Assembly (NCBI GenBank): GCA_035308965.1
Contig: DATGFN010000023.1
Location: 248,001-312,000 of the forward strand
DNA from: DASYXZ01 sp035308965
GTDB taxonomy: Bacteria; Acidobacteriota; Terriglobia; UBA7540
Direction of reading: 5' to 3'
DNA: 64,000 nt
The notes beneath the pieces were generated by a model. The model was not told the origin of the DNA, ran no database searches, and saw only the letters and a list, made by a program, of their open reading frames with translations. The position numbers were made by a program, and so were the translations under genes. Shown here one piece after another: positions 17,201 to 26,759 of the stretch. Each line of letters starts with the position of its first letter. Position 1 is the stretch's first letter.

Positions 17201-19030
17201 TCACAATTTCGTCTTTGACGCTACTCCGCGGGCGTCCGAATGCGAAGCAGGGATCTCTTCAGTTTCTTCTTCGATCGTCCATCGTCGCAGGCGTAAGATG
17301 TCCGCGGCGCGAACTACGCCTATCGGTTTATATTGATCGCCGTCTTCGACCACCACCACGTTTTCCGCCTGCCTTGTTATCATCACTCGGGATACTTCAT
17401 CCACATTATCACCGAGGTGCGCCACCACATATTTCTGATGGGCAATGTCGCGTGCTTTCGCCGCCTTGTCGATTCCTCGCAGCAGATCGTGGGCTTCAAT
17501 AATTCCCATTAGTTTGCCGTCTTTCTCGACCACGGGTAACACGCCCGAGTCTTCCGGCGCCATGATCTCACGAACGATGGAAAGGACGTCCGCGTCCTCC
17601 TGCACCGTGTTAAAACTCTTGCGCATCACCTGTTCAATCCGAGCCCGCATGAGAACCGGCACGGAGTAATCCTGGCGCACGATCAGGCCGCGCTTGACCA
17701 GTTTGCCCGTCATGATGGATTCGGCGCTGAACAGGCGGACAAATCCGTCTGCGACCATGCAGCACACCACGAGCGGAAGAAGTGCGTTGGGATTGCGGCT
17801 TAATTCGAACAAAAACACGATGGATGTAAATGGCGCGCGTGCGATGCCGGCAAAGATAGCTGCCATCGCCACCAATGAGTATAAGGCGGGATCGCTAACG
17901 AAATTGGGGAAGAAATGGCGCAGGACATCGGAGAATACGGCGCCGATTCCGCCGCCCACAATTAACGATGGAGCAAAAACACCACCGGTTGTCCCGGAGC
18001 CAAGCGACAGGGCAAGGGCCCAGAATTTGGCGACGGATACCCCCAGCAGCGTCCCGACGGACAATCGATCGTTCAACATATCGCGGATGGTGTCATACCC
18101 TGTCCCAAAAACTTGAGGATAGAAGTACCCAATAATGCCCAATAGGAGGGCGCCGAATGTCGGGGCCCAAATGGCCGCCGGTTGCAGCGGAAAGCGGTCA
18201 AAGAGATTCTCGAGACGAAAGAGCACGCGAATCATGGCGACGGCAGCGATCCCCATAATCACTCCCATGAGCGCGAAGAGCCATAATTCCTGCATGCCGC
18301 TCAATGTGAAAGCCGGCATTGGAAATAAGGGGTCCCAACCTCGAAAGTGCACTGCCACCGCTGTGGCGGTTGCGGAGGAAAAAGCCACAGGGATGAACGA
18401 GCGGACGCGGAATTCAAAAAGGAGGAGTTCGATGGCCACCAGGATTCCCGCGAATGGTGCGATGAATGTTGCGGCCATCCCCGCTGCCGCACCGGATGCC
18501 AATAAGACGCGCCGCTGATAGGGAGACAAGCGAGTAGCCTGTGCGAGTATCGACCCCAACGCAGCTCCTGTCTGAATGATCGGGCCCTCCGCTCCGAAGG
18601 GCCCGCCTGTCCCAATCGCGAAAGCGGTGGCTAGGGGTTTCAGGAAGCCCACGCGCATGCGTACGCGACTCTTGCCCACCAAAACCGCTTCCATAGCTTC
18701 AGGGATCCCGTGGCCCTTTAGCGTCGGCTCCCAGAAATGAATCATAAGGCCCACCAACAAGCCTCCGATGGGAGGAATCAGAATCACCCATGCTCCAAGG
18801 TGGTTGTGGACCGGGTAGGTGACTGAGAACGACCACCGGCCGTAGAAAAAAATGTTGGTGAAAAGATAAATAAGTTCGAGCAAACCTTGGGCGACGATCC
18901 CTGAAACAAAGCCGACCGCGACCGCATAAAAGGAGACCTTGAGGACTGAGGGATCGAGAGCAATGCCAAATTCTCGAAGCCCCATGAATTTACGAGGCGG
19001 GGAATACCTATTGCCCTTGGCGTCGTACAT
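17201..19030 (-). CDS. ClC-family chloride channel/transporter with C-terminal CBS pair
   Basis: A 609-aa integral membrane protein. ClC signatures are present: GGPFGAEGPIIQTGA (selectivity loop, with the gating glutamate in AEGP) and GSGTTGGVFAPSLIVGGGIGA. Two cytosolic CBS domains follow (about residues 455-580, including EDSGVLPVVEKDGKLMGIIEAHDL and QAENVVVVEDGD), which may bind nucleotides. Whether it is a channel or a Cl-/H+ antiporter is open. Its start overlaps the marR gene by 23 nt, so it is translationally coupled to and probably controlled by that regulator. Confidence 0.92.
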   Translation of the reverse strand: MYDAKGNRYSPPRKFMGLREFGIALDPSVLKVSFYAVAVGFVSGIVAQGLLELIYLFTNIFFYGRWSFSVTYPVHNHLGAWVILIPPIGGLLVGLMIHFWEPTLKGHGIPEAMEAVLVGKSRVRMRVGFLKPLATAFAIGTGGPFGAEGPIIQTGAALGSILAQATRLSPYQRRVLLASGAAAGMAATFIAPFAGILVAIELLLFEFRVRSFIPVAFSSATATAVAVHFRGWDPLFPMPAFTLSGMQELWLFALMGVIMGIAAVAMIRVLFRLENLFDRFPLQPAAIWAPTFGALLLGIIGYFYPQVFGTGYDTIRDMLNDRLSVGTLLGVSVAKFWALALSLGSGTTGGVFAPSLIVGGGIGAVFSDVLRHFFPNFVSDPALYSLVAMAAIFAGIARAPFTSIVFLFELSRNPNALLPLVVCCMVADGFVRLFSAESIMTGKLVKRGLIVRQDYSVPVLMRARIEQVMRKSFNTVQEDADVLSIVREIMAPEDSGVLPVVEKDGKLMGIIEAHDLLRGIDKAAKARDIAHQKYVVAHLGDNVDEVSRVMITRQAENVVVVEDGDQYKPIGVVRAADILRLRRWTIEEETEEIPASHSDARGVASKTKL

Positions 19031-19460
19031 CGGACACTCCTACGATTTCGTTACCGCCCGCAGCGGCTGCTTGAAACCTGCGCAATTCACTCAGATGGAG
19101 TGAGGTCAGCTTACGCAGCAACTTTGCGCCGGAACCCGTGAGCCTGACCTGGACAGTGCGACGGTCAATCGCGTCGCGCTTCTTGCTGACCCAACCCCTC
19201 TTGGCTGCACGCGCCACCAGCCCCACCACGGCGTTATGACGCTCCTGTAAAAACTCGGCCAACTCAGAGATGGTTGCGGTTCCGTGGGCGGTATACCCTG
19301 CGACTCCGAGGAGTAGTTGGTGTTGCTGCGGCGTTAATCCCTGGCTGCGAGCGGCTCGTTCGCTGAACCGGAGGAAGCATCGCAGTTCGTAACGGAACCG
19401 AGCGACTTTATGCAATAAGCCCCGGCCTACGGATAATGCGACTTTAGATCGGGCTCTCAT
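19008..19460 (-). CDS. MarR-family transcriptional regulator
   Basis: A 150-aa winged-helix regulator. The MarR fold is visible as a helical N-terminus, the recognition region TISELAEFLQERHNAVVGLVARAAKRGWV, and the wing DAIDRRTVQVRLTGSGAKLL. It overlaps the ClC gene start by 23 nt, suggesting that it controls chloride transport, and its own promoter lies inside a palindrome touching the ATG (19461-19499). The likely behaviour is autorepression, relieved by an unknown ligand or pH; that part is inference. The mRNA seems to have almost no leader. Confidence 0.88.
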   Translation of the reverse strand: MRARSKVALSVGRGLLHKVARFRYELRCFLRFSERAARSQGLTPQQHQLLLGVAGYTAHGTATISELAEFLQERHNAVVGLVARAAKRGWVSKKRDAIDRRTVQVRLTGSGAKLLRKLTSLHLSELRRFQAAAAGGNEIVGVSDVRRQGQ

Positions 19461-19499
19461 CCATTCAAATTATATCACACTGCGATGTATTTTCAATGG
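19461..19499 (-). promoter_or_regulatory. Palindromic operator overlapping the marR promoter
   Basis: A 39-bp imperfect palindrome centred at 19480, in which 15 of 19 paired positions match (pattern CCATTnAAAnTAnATCnCA and its reverse). Read on the minus strand, TTGAAA (19491-19496), a 16-bp spacer and a perfect TATAAT (19469-19474) lie within it. The TATAAT ends 8 nt before the marR ATG, so the transcript would be leaderless or nearly so. A MarR dimer bound here would cover both promoter boxes. Confidence 0.8.
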
Positions 19500-19617
19500 C
19501 CGTACAGGCAGGAGACTGCCTTCGACAGCCTCCATGCGAAGCTTGACCTCGAGATGATCGAAGGACGCCTTTTCGAATTAGACGCCTTGGCCTATGGTGT
19601 TTCTCCGCCGAATCATT

Positions 19618-20703
19618 CTATCGGGGAGGAAGCGTCACCCTGATGGGTGATTTGAGGGTGAAGTCAATCTTGGTCTCGGGAGCTATCTTCATCGGCGGCG
19701 CTTTCGTTCCGGCCTGCGCAGCCGTCCCGGCGCCCGCGCCTACAACTGAGCCGATGGCTGCGCCTTTGCCGTGGCCGGCGATGGCGCCTAGCAAACCGCC
19801 CAGGACCGCCCCGCCGCCCACAGTTTCCGCCGTCCGCGTGCCGCGAGATGATCCCGCCTGGTTGTAAGTTGTCGAGACAGCGTCGTAGTTGCTCCCGCCA
19901 ACGGTGATGCTTGAAAGAGCGAGCTCGACTTCCGATCGCCCCGTCATGTGTCCGGCGTTCGCGGTTTTAACCAGGCGCACGCGCGCGTCCGCCCCTTGCG
20001 AAACCACAACTTGGTCATCCACCACAATTGGAGCCGCAACGCTCGCGCCAAACTCCTGGCCCGCTTGATCGCGCGACGAATCAACTCCGTCAATCATGCG
20101 GATGGTGATGACCGTGCCGGCGGGAATGGTGACTTGAACCGGTGGAGGTGGCGGAGGCGGCGGAGATGGTGGAGGTGGAGTAGAGGCTACTTCGGGAGCC
20201 GCCAACGGCTTCTCCGTTTCCTTGGGCGCGCTCTGTTCAACTGAGGAGGTGGATTCGTTGCTCGGCTCGGCGGCGCGATCTACCCGCCGGGTGGATGAAT
20301 GTTTGGCCTTCCACTTATTGGGCCGGGGGGCAGAGGGCTCCTCACTTCTCGACTGTAGCCTGGCGGGCGGCGCCTCTGGGGCTGGCTCAGCCTTGGCCGA
20401 TGCTTGCGGCGCCACTTCGATCTGGTTATCCACTTTCTTTACGCCGCTGGCCTGGCTTGCCACCCGTTCAGCCGCGGCTTTCTCCAGGTCGGTTTGGACG
20501 TTGCCACTGAGTTCGACAACACCCTTGCTCGACGAAACCCGAATGTCGCGAGTCTTGAGGACGGAGTCCTGAAACAATTTGGCCTGGATATCCGACACGA
20601 TCGCTTTATCGTCCGGGCTAAAGGGAGATTGGACATTGCACGCGGCCAGCAACACGGACAAAGCCAAAACTGCCACGCCGAACCCCGCCGACGATCTTCG
20701 CAT
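19618..20703 (-). CDS. BON-domain lipoprotein with proline-rich linker and glycine zipper
   Basis: A 361-aa envelope lipoprotein. The signal peptide ends at the lipobox LLAAC (about Cys22), followed by a BON domain (about 30-95: ISVSSSKGVVELSGNV-type core), a Ser/Pro-rich linker with PPPPPP, and a C-terminal beta-rich domain (VQVTIPAGTVITIRMIDGVDSS). Near the end lies a glycine-zipper stretch (GGGAVLGGLLGAIAG). BON domains bind membranes or phospholipid. ATG 20703 is preferred over 20715 because GGAGGGAAGT lies directly before it. It is divergent from the GT2 gene across a 260-bp spacer. Confidence 0.8.
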   Translation of the reverse strand: MRRSSAGFGVAVLALSVLLAACNVQSPFSPDDKAIVSDIQAKLFQDSVLKTRDIRVSSSKGVVELSGNVQTDLEKAAAERVASQASGVKKVDNQIEVAPQASAKAEPAPEAPPARLQSRSEEPSAPRPNKWKAKHSSTRRVDRAAEPSNESTSSVEQSAPKETEKPLAAPEVASTPPPPSPPPPPPPPVQVTIPAGTVITIRMIDGVDSSRDQAGQEFGASVAAPIVVDDQVVVSQGADARVRLVKTANAGHMTGRSEVELALSSITVGGSNYDAVSTTYNQAGSSRGTRTAETVGGGAVLGGLLGAIAGHGKGAAIGSVVGAGAGTAAQAGTKAPPMKIAPETKIDFTLKSPIRVTLPPR

Positions 20704-20963
20704 ACTTCCCTCCATTGTCTCGATGTGGACGCTCGCCTAACAGTATGATTCATGTAAGATACTTCAGGATGCACCAGCGCTTCCGGATTCATCATAGCCG
20801 AAATGCGGGCGGCAAGTCCAAAGCGTGTCTGAGCATTTCTGGATGACGTTTTTGCAGGTTTATTGGTGAGGCATGCTAAGATAATGCGGATGGGCCGCGA
20901 GAGGCCGAAAGTCAAGTCCTTCCGCGGTTCCTGAGAAACTCTTCCGCGCTAAGAAAAATCTTA

Positions 20964-21746
20964 ATGCAAAATGCTTCCCTAAGCGTCGTCATCCCGGTGT
21001 ATAACGAGGCCGATAACGTTCAGCCTCTCCTCGAACAGCTTCGTGCGGGTCTCAAGGATTGGTCGGATCCGGTTGAGTTTTTGTTCGTGGATGACGGAAG
21101 CACGGATCTGACTCTTGAAAACTTGAAGCGAGCGCAGGATACTGACCCTCGCATTCGCATCGCCCACATTCGAAGGAATCAAGGGCAGACCGCGGCCATG
21201 GCGGCGGGATTCCGCCTGGCGCAAGGGCGCTGGGTGGTTACGCTGGATGGCGACTTGCAAAATGACCCGGCAGAAATTCCCCGCCTGGCCGAAATGTTGA
21301 AAGAATGGGACGTCGTTTGTGGCGTTCGAGCCCATCGGCAGGACACTCGATGGAAACGCCTTTCTTCGCGCATCGGCAATGGCTTCCGCAATTGGGCGAC
21401 CGGCGACAACATCATAGACACGGGATGCACGCTGAAGGCCTATCGAAAAGATTGTCTCGATCGCCTGGAACTATATCGCGGCATGCACCGCTTCCTTCCG
21501 ACCTTGCTTAAAATGCGCGGCTACCGGGTAACTCAGGTGCCGGTAAAGCATCATCCACGCCTTCATGGCAAGACCAAGTACGGAACTTGGGGGCGGCTGG
21601 TCAAGGGTCTGGCTGATGTCTGGGCGGTGCGCTGGATGAAGAACAATCGACTGGACTACGAGACCGAACTTGAACTGCTTGAGAGAACTGAAGAGACGCC
21701 GGAAGGGCAGGATTCCTTGAGTGCAATCAAACGGGGCGGCGCATAG
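20964..21746 (+). CDS. Family 2 glycosyltransferase (polyprenyl-phosphate sugar synthase type)
   Basis: A 260-aa GT-A enzyme of the DPM1/ArnC-like group. It begins SLSVVIPVYNEADNVQPLL, with DDGSTD and the metal-binding LDGDLQNDP motif, and continues through RGMHRFLP, typical of polyprenyl-phosphate hexose synthases. Unlike ArnC it has no C-terminal membrane helices, so it is probably peripheral. The downstream GT39 gene could use its lipid-linked sugar as donor. No strong ribosome site precedes the ATG. Confidence 0.85.
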   Translation: MQNASLSVVIPVYNEADNVQPLLEQLRAGLKDWSDPVEFLFVDDGSTDLTLENLKRAQDTDPRIRIAHIRRNQGQTAAMAAGFRLAQGRWVVTLDGDLQNDPAEIPRLAEMLKEWDVVCGVRAHRQDTRWKRLSSRIGNGFRNWATGDNIIDTGCTLKAYRKDCLDRLELYRGMHRFLPTLLKMRGYRVTQVPVKHHPRLHGKTKYGTWGRLVKGLADVWAVRWMKNNRLDYETELELLERTEETPEGQDSLSAIKRGGA

Positions 21747-21874
21747 CAACGCCCAGGTGCAAAACTCGCCCAATCCATGAGCGCAGGAAAATCCGCCCAT
21801 GACTCTGTGACGATAGTTTCATCAGCGTTGATTGATTTGGAAAAGCGTGAAGTGAAGGACTAAATCAGACGGAA

Positions 21875-23758
21875 TTGAAGACTGAAAACCCTCTCCCACC
21901 GCAAGCAACGAACTTTACGAAGCCTTTGCCCTTTCCCATAACTCATTTCCTCACCCTACTACTTGTTGCAGCCTGCTTGTTTTTCGCGGGCCTGGGCCGC
22001 CTGCCGCTTCTTGAGCCCGATGAAGGCCGCAATGCAGAAGTAGCGAGGGAGATGCTCGTCTCCGGGGATTGGATTACACCGCACTACAATACCCTCGCGT
22101 ATCTGGATAAGCCTGCGGTCTTCTTCTGGCTGGTGGCCGGGTCATTCAAAATCGCGGGTATTTCAGAATACGCGGCGCGACTTCCATCGGCTCTCATGGC
22201 GATGGGAACCATGCTTCTCACCTGGTTCCTGGCGGGGGGAATGCTGGGCGGCTCGGCGGGACTAAGGGCCGCCATTGTCTGGGCCACCATGCCCCTGACC
22301 ATCATTTTCGCGCGCACGGTTATTTTTGACATGACGCTCACCTTCCTGGTCACTTTGGCCATGGCCGCATTCTGGCTGGCAAGCTCGTGCGATTTTCGGC
22401 GTGCATGGCTCGAAATGGCCATGTTCGCCGCTTGCGGAATCGCCACCATTACCAAGGGTCCGGTGGGATTTCTTTTGCCGCTTCTTTCGATCCTCGTTTA
22501 TCAAGCATTGAGAGGAAGGCTTGGGGAGCTAAAGCGAATTCGATGGGGTTTGGGCATCATAGTGTTTCTGATTGTGACGCTCCCCTGGTTCGCGGCGGTT
22601 TCCATGCGCAATCCCGATTTCCCGAGCTATGCGTTGTGGCAGGAGAGTTTGCGGCGCTTTACCACCGGGAGCGCCCATCGCGGTGGAAGCGTTTTCTATT
22701 ACCTGCCGGTTTTTCTCGGCGGACTTTTGCCCTGGAGCCTCTTTCTCATCCTGGTCATATGGAATCGGATTAGGCGGTGGAAAGAACTCCTATATGATAC
22801 GAACAAGCCCGTGCTGTTTTCACTCTCTTGGGCCGGCCTGATTTTTGTTTTCTTCACGATTTCAAGGTCGAAGCTACCCGCCTACGTTTTGCCCGCGACG
22901 GTCCCCCTCAGTATTCTGATGGCCCATGCCTGGGGAGAATTGGATGCGGCTGCAAATGAAAACACCCGTAGGCCGGATTGGATGGCGGCGGGGTTCGCAG
23001 CCCTGATTGGCACGGGATTGCTGGTCGCCCTGACGGCCTGGAAAATCCTCGACTTTGTCAGCATTCGAGCGCGCGCCGTGGAGAAGATCGACCCGAGAGT
23101 TCTTGATTTGCTCAAGCCGACGCTGCTTTATACCGGACTCATCCTGGCTGCCATGGGCATTCTAGGCCGTAATCTGGCTGAACGGCGAAACAGGCAAGTT
23201 CTCGCCCATGCAACTTTCGCCCTTTTGGCTCTGACCGCGCCCGCCCTGCTCATCCGTTGGCTCCCGCCGCTTAGAACCTATGCCGAAGTTTCCAGTTCCC
23301 GACGGATTGCGGATCGCATCCTGGCAAGTCCCGAGAAAGATTTGCCCGTTTATGGTTTTTATTACTATCGCACTGGCCTGCCTTTCTACCTGCGCCGACC
23401 CGTAAGCCTTGTCACCTCGGATGGGGATGAAATGACGAGCAATTATGTCATTGCGGAGTTTGCCAAAATGCGCGGCGCCAGGTCTCGCGCCAATTTAAAT
23501 GGCGCCGCAGGGGGATCATCGCAAATCGGCCAGCAGCAACCTCTCCCCTTGAATGAAGTGCTGCTTGATGCTGTGGAGTTCCGCGCCCGGATTCAAAATC
23601 CCGCATCGGAAGTCCTGGTACTAGTCCGGAACAATGAAGTGGATTTATTGACTAATTCAATCCCAAACGAAAAAACGCCTGTTGGTTTGTGGTCTTATTG
23701 GCAAGACTCGGTTTGGAAAATCCCGGCGTCGGCCGTTCCCTCGCCACAGCAAAAGTAG
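21875..23758 (+). CDS. Family 39/ArnT-like membrane glycosyltransferase
   Basis: A 627-aa multi-pass inner-membrane transferase of the GT39/PMT-ArnT type, which moves a sugar from polyprenyl-phosphate onto lipid or protein at the periplasmic face. The first membrane helix is followed by the acidic motif LEPDEGRNAEVAREM (the D-E pair of ArnT/PMT enzymes) and then by many hydrophobic segments. A C-terminal region of about 170 residues is soluble. The start is a TTG at 21875; no ATG lies before the conserved region. It follows the GT2 gene by 128 bp and is probably functionally linked. Confidence 0.87.
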   Translation: MKTENPLPPQATNFTKPLPFPITHFLTLLLVAACLFFAGLGRLPLLEPDEGRNAEVAREMLVSGDWITPHYNTLAYLDKPAVFFWLVAGSFKIAGISEYAARLPSALMAMGTMLLTWFLAGGMLGGSAGLRAAIVWATMPLTIIFARTVIFDMTLTFLVTLAMAAFWLASSCDFRRAWLEMAMFAACGIATITKGPVGFLLPLLSILVYQALRGRLGELKRIRWGLGIIVFLIVTLPWFAAVSMRNPDFPSYALWQESLRRFTTGSAHRGGSVFYYLPVFLGGLLPWSLFLILVIWNRIRRWKELLYDTNKPVLFSLSWAGLIFVFFTISRSKLPAYVLPATVPLSILMAHAWGELDAAANENTRRPDWMAAGFAALIGTGLLVALTAWKILDFVSIRARAVEKIDPRVLDLLKPTLLYTGLILAAMGILGRNLAERRNRQVLAHATFALLALTAPALLIRWLPPLRTYAEVSSSRRIADRILASPEKDLPVYGFYYYRTGLPFYLRRPVSLVTSDGDEMTSNYVIAEFAKMRGARSRANLNGAAGGSSQIGQQQPLPLNEVLLDAVEFRARIQNPASEVLVLVRNNEVDLLTNSIPNEKTPVGLWSYWQDSVWKIPASAVPSPQQK

Positions 23759-23818
23759 CAGGTCAAGAAAGATTGCGGCCATCACAGTTTGAATTTCTTC
23801 CATCAGGTCCGGTTTCTT

Positions 23819-25729
23819 ATGTGCGGCATTTGCGGAATCCTCAACCTGGCGCTCGAACCGGCGGCCCACCGCGACCGAATCGACCAAATGTCGGAGAGGC
23901 TGAAGCATCGCGGCCCGGACAGCAGCGGCAAATTCGAATTCCCCTACCTTGCCTTGGGTATCCGGCGGCTGAGCATCATTGACCTCGAGACCGGAAACCA
24001 ACCTCTTTCCAATGAAGCCGGCGACGTGACGTTGGTATTCAATGGTGAAATATATAATTACCGCGAGTTGCGTCAGGGCCTGCTGGATCGTGGGCATATT
24101 TTCAGGACGCAGTCTGACGGCGAAGTCATCGTTCACCTCTATGAAGAATCAGGGCCCGGTTTTGTGACCGAGCTGAACGGGATGTTCGCCATCGCTCTTT
24201 GGGATGATCGCGCCAAAAAGTTGGTTCTGGCGCGGGACAGGGCCGGAGAAAAACCTCTTTATTACTGGCTTCGCGATCGCACCCTGGTCTTCGGCTCGGA
24301 AATCAAATCGCTCCTCGAATACCCGGGAATCAGCCGCGAGCTTGATCCTCAAGCCCTCGCCCAATATTTCTTTTACGGATATTTCCCCTCTCCACGGAGC
24401 GTCTTCGCGGAGATTCAAAAGCTTCCCGCCGCCCACTGTTTGATCGCAGAAGACGGGAAAGTTCGTATAGATTCCTATTGGCGACTTCAGGACTATCAGA
24501 GGTCTCCGGGCCTCCCTTTACCGGCCCGGGACGAAGAGAATCAATTGGTGGAAGACTTGCGCGTTCATCTGCGGGAGGCGGCGATTTCGCGGCTGGTGAG
24601 CGACGTCCCATTGGGCGTCTTCCTGAGCGGGGGCGTGGATTCGTCAACCCTGGTTGCCCTCATGAGCGAGCTGACTCCCGGAAACGTAAACACCTTCTCG
24701 GTGGCGTTTACGGAAAAGGGTTTCAATGAGGAGCCGTACACCCATTTGGTCGCCCGCCGATTTCAAACGTGCCACCACGTGGTGCAAGCTGATGAGCCCG
24801 GTTTGCGCGAAGGGTTGCAAACGCTTGCCGATCGCCTGGATGAGCCGATTGCCGATCCCGCCGTGATTCCCACTTTTCTCCTTTCACGGTTCGCCCGTGG
24901 CGAAATAAAAGTCGCGTTGAGCGGTGAAGGCAGCGACGAGCTTTTTGGAGGATACCCAACCTACATGGGCGCCCGTCTGGCGGAATCCTATCTTCGTCTC
25001 CCGGGCTTTCTGCGCCACCAGTTATTCGACAGGCTGGGGATGCATTTGTCCGTTTCGTCCTCCGCCGTTCCCATCGGCATGTTCCTTCGCCGTTTCCTTT
25101 CCCACGCGGAAAGAAATCCTGCCGAGCGGCATCAGATTTGGTTTGGAATGTTTTCGCCGACCGAACTCGATCAACTCTTTTCGCCGGAGTGGAGAGGGCG
25201 CGATTCGGCGAGAGGGGAAATATTTTCACCGTTGGCCCGAATTATGGAGGGCGCTCAGTTTGATGATACCGTAGCGCAAATGCTTTACCTCGATTTCCGC
25301 ATGTACCTGGAAGATAATCTCCTGGTTAAAATCGATCGCGCCAGCATGGCGTGCTCACTTGAACTACGCACTCCATTTCTTGACCACCGGCTGGTGGAAT
25401 TTGCCGCCCAAATGCCAGCTTCGCTTAAGGTGCGGGGCTTTAAGCTCAAATACCTGCTTAAACGCGCCGTGGGAAAATGGCTTCCGCGAGAGATTGTGCA
25501 CAGGCAAAAGCGGGGGTTTTCCGTGCCTATCTCCAAATGGATGAGAAAGGAGTTGCGGCCTTTGCTTGATGAGACTCTTAATTCAGAGAAATTAAAACGC
25601 GAGGGAATATTCAACGCAACCTATGTGCGTCAAATGCTGGAAAATCATTGGTCGGGTCGCTCTGACTACCGGAAACCCCTTTGGACTCTTCTTTGTTTTC
25701 AGCTCTGGTCAGATCGTTGGCGGAAGTGA
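23819..25729 (+). CDS. asnB: Asparagine synthetase (glutamine-hydrolysing)
   Basis: A 636-aa AsnB-type enzyme with an N-terminal class II glutamine amidotransferase domain (Cys2 nucleophile in MCGICGIL, then RGPDSSGK and NGEIYNY). A C-terminal synthetase domain has the PP-loop SGGVDSS. The start must be the ATG at 23819 because the catalytic cysteine has to follow the initiator Met; the frame is open further upstream but that extension would bury it. It may simply make asparagine. AsnB paralogues in glycan clusters can amidate sugars or lipids, and this one follows GT2 and GT39. Confidence 0.93.
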   Translation: MCGICGILNLALEPAAHRDRIDQMSERLKHRGPDSSGKFEFPYLALGIRRLSIIDLETGNQPLSNEAGDVTLVFNGEIYNYRELRQGLLDRGHIFRTQSDGEVIVHLYEESGPGFVTELNGMFAIALWDDRAKKLVLARDRAGEKPLYYWLRDRTLVFGSEIKSLLEYPGISRELDPQALAQYFFYGYFPSPRSVFAEIQKLPAAHCLIAEDGKVRIDSYWRLQDYQRSPGLPLPARDEENQLVEDLRVHLREAAISRLVSDVPLGVFLSGGVDSSTLVALMSELTPGNVNTFSVAFTEKGFNEEPYTHLVARRFQTCHHVVQADEPGLREGLQTLADRLDEPIADPAVIPTFLLSRFARGEIKVALSGEGSDELFGGYPTYMGARLAESYLRLPGFLRHQLFDRLGMHLSVSSSAVPIGMFLRRFLSHAERNPAERHQIWFGMFSPTELDQLFSPEWRGRDSARGEIFSPLARIMEGAQFDDTVAQMLYLDFRMYLEDNLLVKIDRASMACSLELRTPFLDHRLVEFAAQMPASLKVRGFKLKYLLKRAVGKWLPREIVHRQKRGFSVPISKWMRKELRPLLDETLNSEKLKREGIFNATYVRQMLENHWSGRSDYRKPLWTLLCFQLWSDRWRK

Positions 25730-25810
25730 CCTTGGATTGCATGAATTTGGATAGAATCGGTTCTTGGGAGGCAGGCAAAGGAAGGGAAGAAATTGTACGG
25801 CCGTCAATAA

Positions 25811-25867
25811 ATGAAAATTAAATCAAAAATCACCAAACTAAAATCCAAAATCGAAAATCCAAAATCG
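25811..25867 (+). repeat. A-rich near-tandem repeat at the start of the transglutaminase-like gene
   Basis: Short units of the type AAAATCCAAAATCG follow one another here. The base composition is unlike the surrounding GC-rich DNA. Translated, it gives the Lys/Ser-rich N-terminus. It may be a non-coding remnant upstream of the true start. Confidence 0.6.
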
Positions 25868-26509
25868 CCCCCGACTCCCGGCCGTAATTCTTTCCGGAAA
25901 CGCGAATGGGATATTATTCAAAAATACAAAACCCCGCGGCAGGTCCAAAGTTATCTGCGCGGGCTTCGTTACAATTGGGAAAAGAATGGCGAAACTCTCC
26001 GCACTTTCCGCGGCGTTGTTCGCAGCAATACCGCCCATTGTCTGGAGGCCGTCCTGGCGGCTGCCACTATCCTGGAACAGCACGGGTTCCCGCCCTGGGT
26101 GCTGGACATCGAGTCCCAGGACAATATCGACCACGTTTTGTTTCTGTTTAAACACCGGGGCCACTATGGAACGGTGGCGCGTTCGCGCGACGCGGGATTA
26201 CACGGCCGCAAGCCCGTCTTTCAGGCGATCCGGCAATTGGTGATGAGTTATGCCGACCCTTATGTGGACTTCACCGGGCGCATCGTCGGATATGGGGTGG
26301 CTGATTTGCGTGCCCTGGTGAAAGTGGATTGGCGGCTGTCGGAGAAAAATGTCTGGGCGGTTCAGAAAGCCCTGATTGCCATGCCGCACAAAAAGATTGG
26401 GATTTCCGACCGGCGGTACCGCACTCTTCATTCCCGATATATTGCTTTCAAGAAAAAATTCCCGGAACGGCCTGTGACCTTTTACTCAAATCGAAATCAG
26501 TGGATGTGA
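25811..26509 (+). CDS. Transglutaminase-like conserved hypothetical protein
   Basis: A protein of up to 232 aa without signal peptide. The middle shows SNTAHCLEAVLAAATILEQHGFPPWVLDIE...NIDHVLFLF, in which a Cys, an Asp and a His are spaced as in transglutaminase-like cysteine hydrolases; this assignment is tentative. The first 20 or so residues (MKIKSKITKLKSKIENPKS) are encoded by an A-rich near-tandem repeat (25811-25867), so the real start may lie further in; there is no ATG until well inside the protein. It follows asnB by 80 bp. Confidence 0.6.
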   Translation: MKIKSKITKLKSKIENPKSPPTPGRNSFRKREWDIIQKYKTPRQVQSYLRGLRYNWEKNGETLRTFRGVVRSNTAHCLEAVLAAATILEQHGFPPWVLDIESQDNIDHVLFLFKHRGHYGTVARSRDAGLHGRKPVFQAIRQLVMSYADPYVDFTGRIVGYGVADLRALVKVDWRLSEKNVWAVQKALIAMPHKKIGISDRRYRTLHSRYIAFKKKFPERPVTFYSNRNQWM

Positions 26510-26759
26510 CGGTGGAAGGATGAAGTATGAATGATGAACTCTGAATTAAAAAACTCTTCCGGGAGTGGGCTCTCTGTCTACCATCTACTGCCTACCGTCT
26601 TCTGTTTTGCCCTCTCCGTGAAAGACTTATGCTGCAAATTCATTCGGACACAAATTATGTCCATTGAGCAGATGACCGGCGGGGCTGGATTTATCGGCTT
26701 CAACAGGGGTGATGAGCACCTACGGCGCGGCGAAACCTCCGAATCGCAATCTCAAGTTC

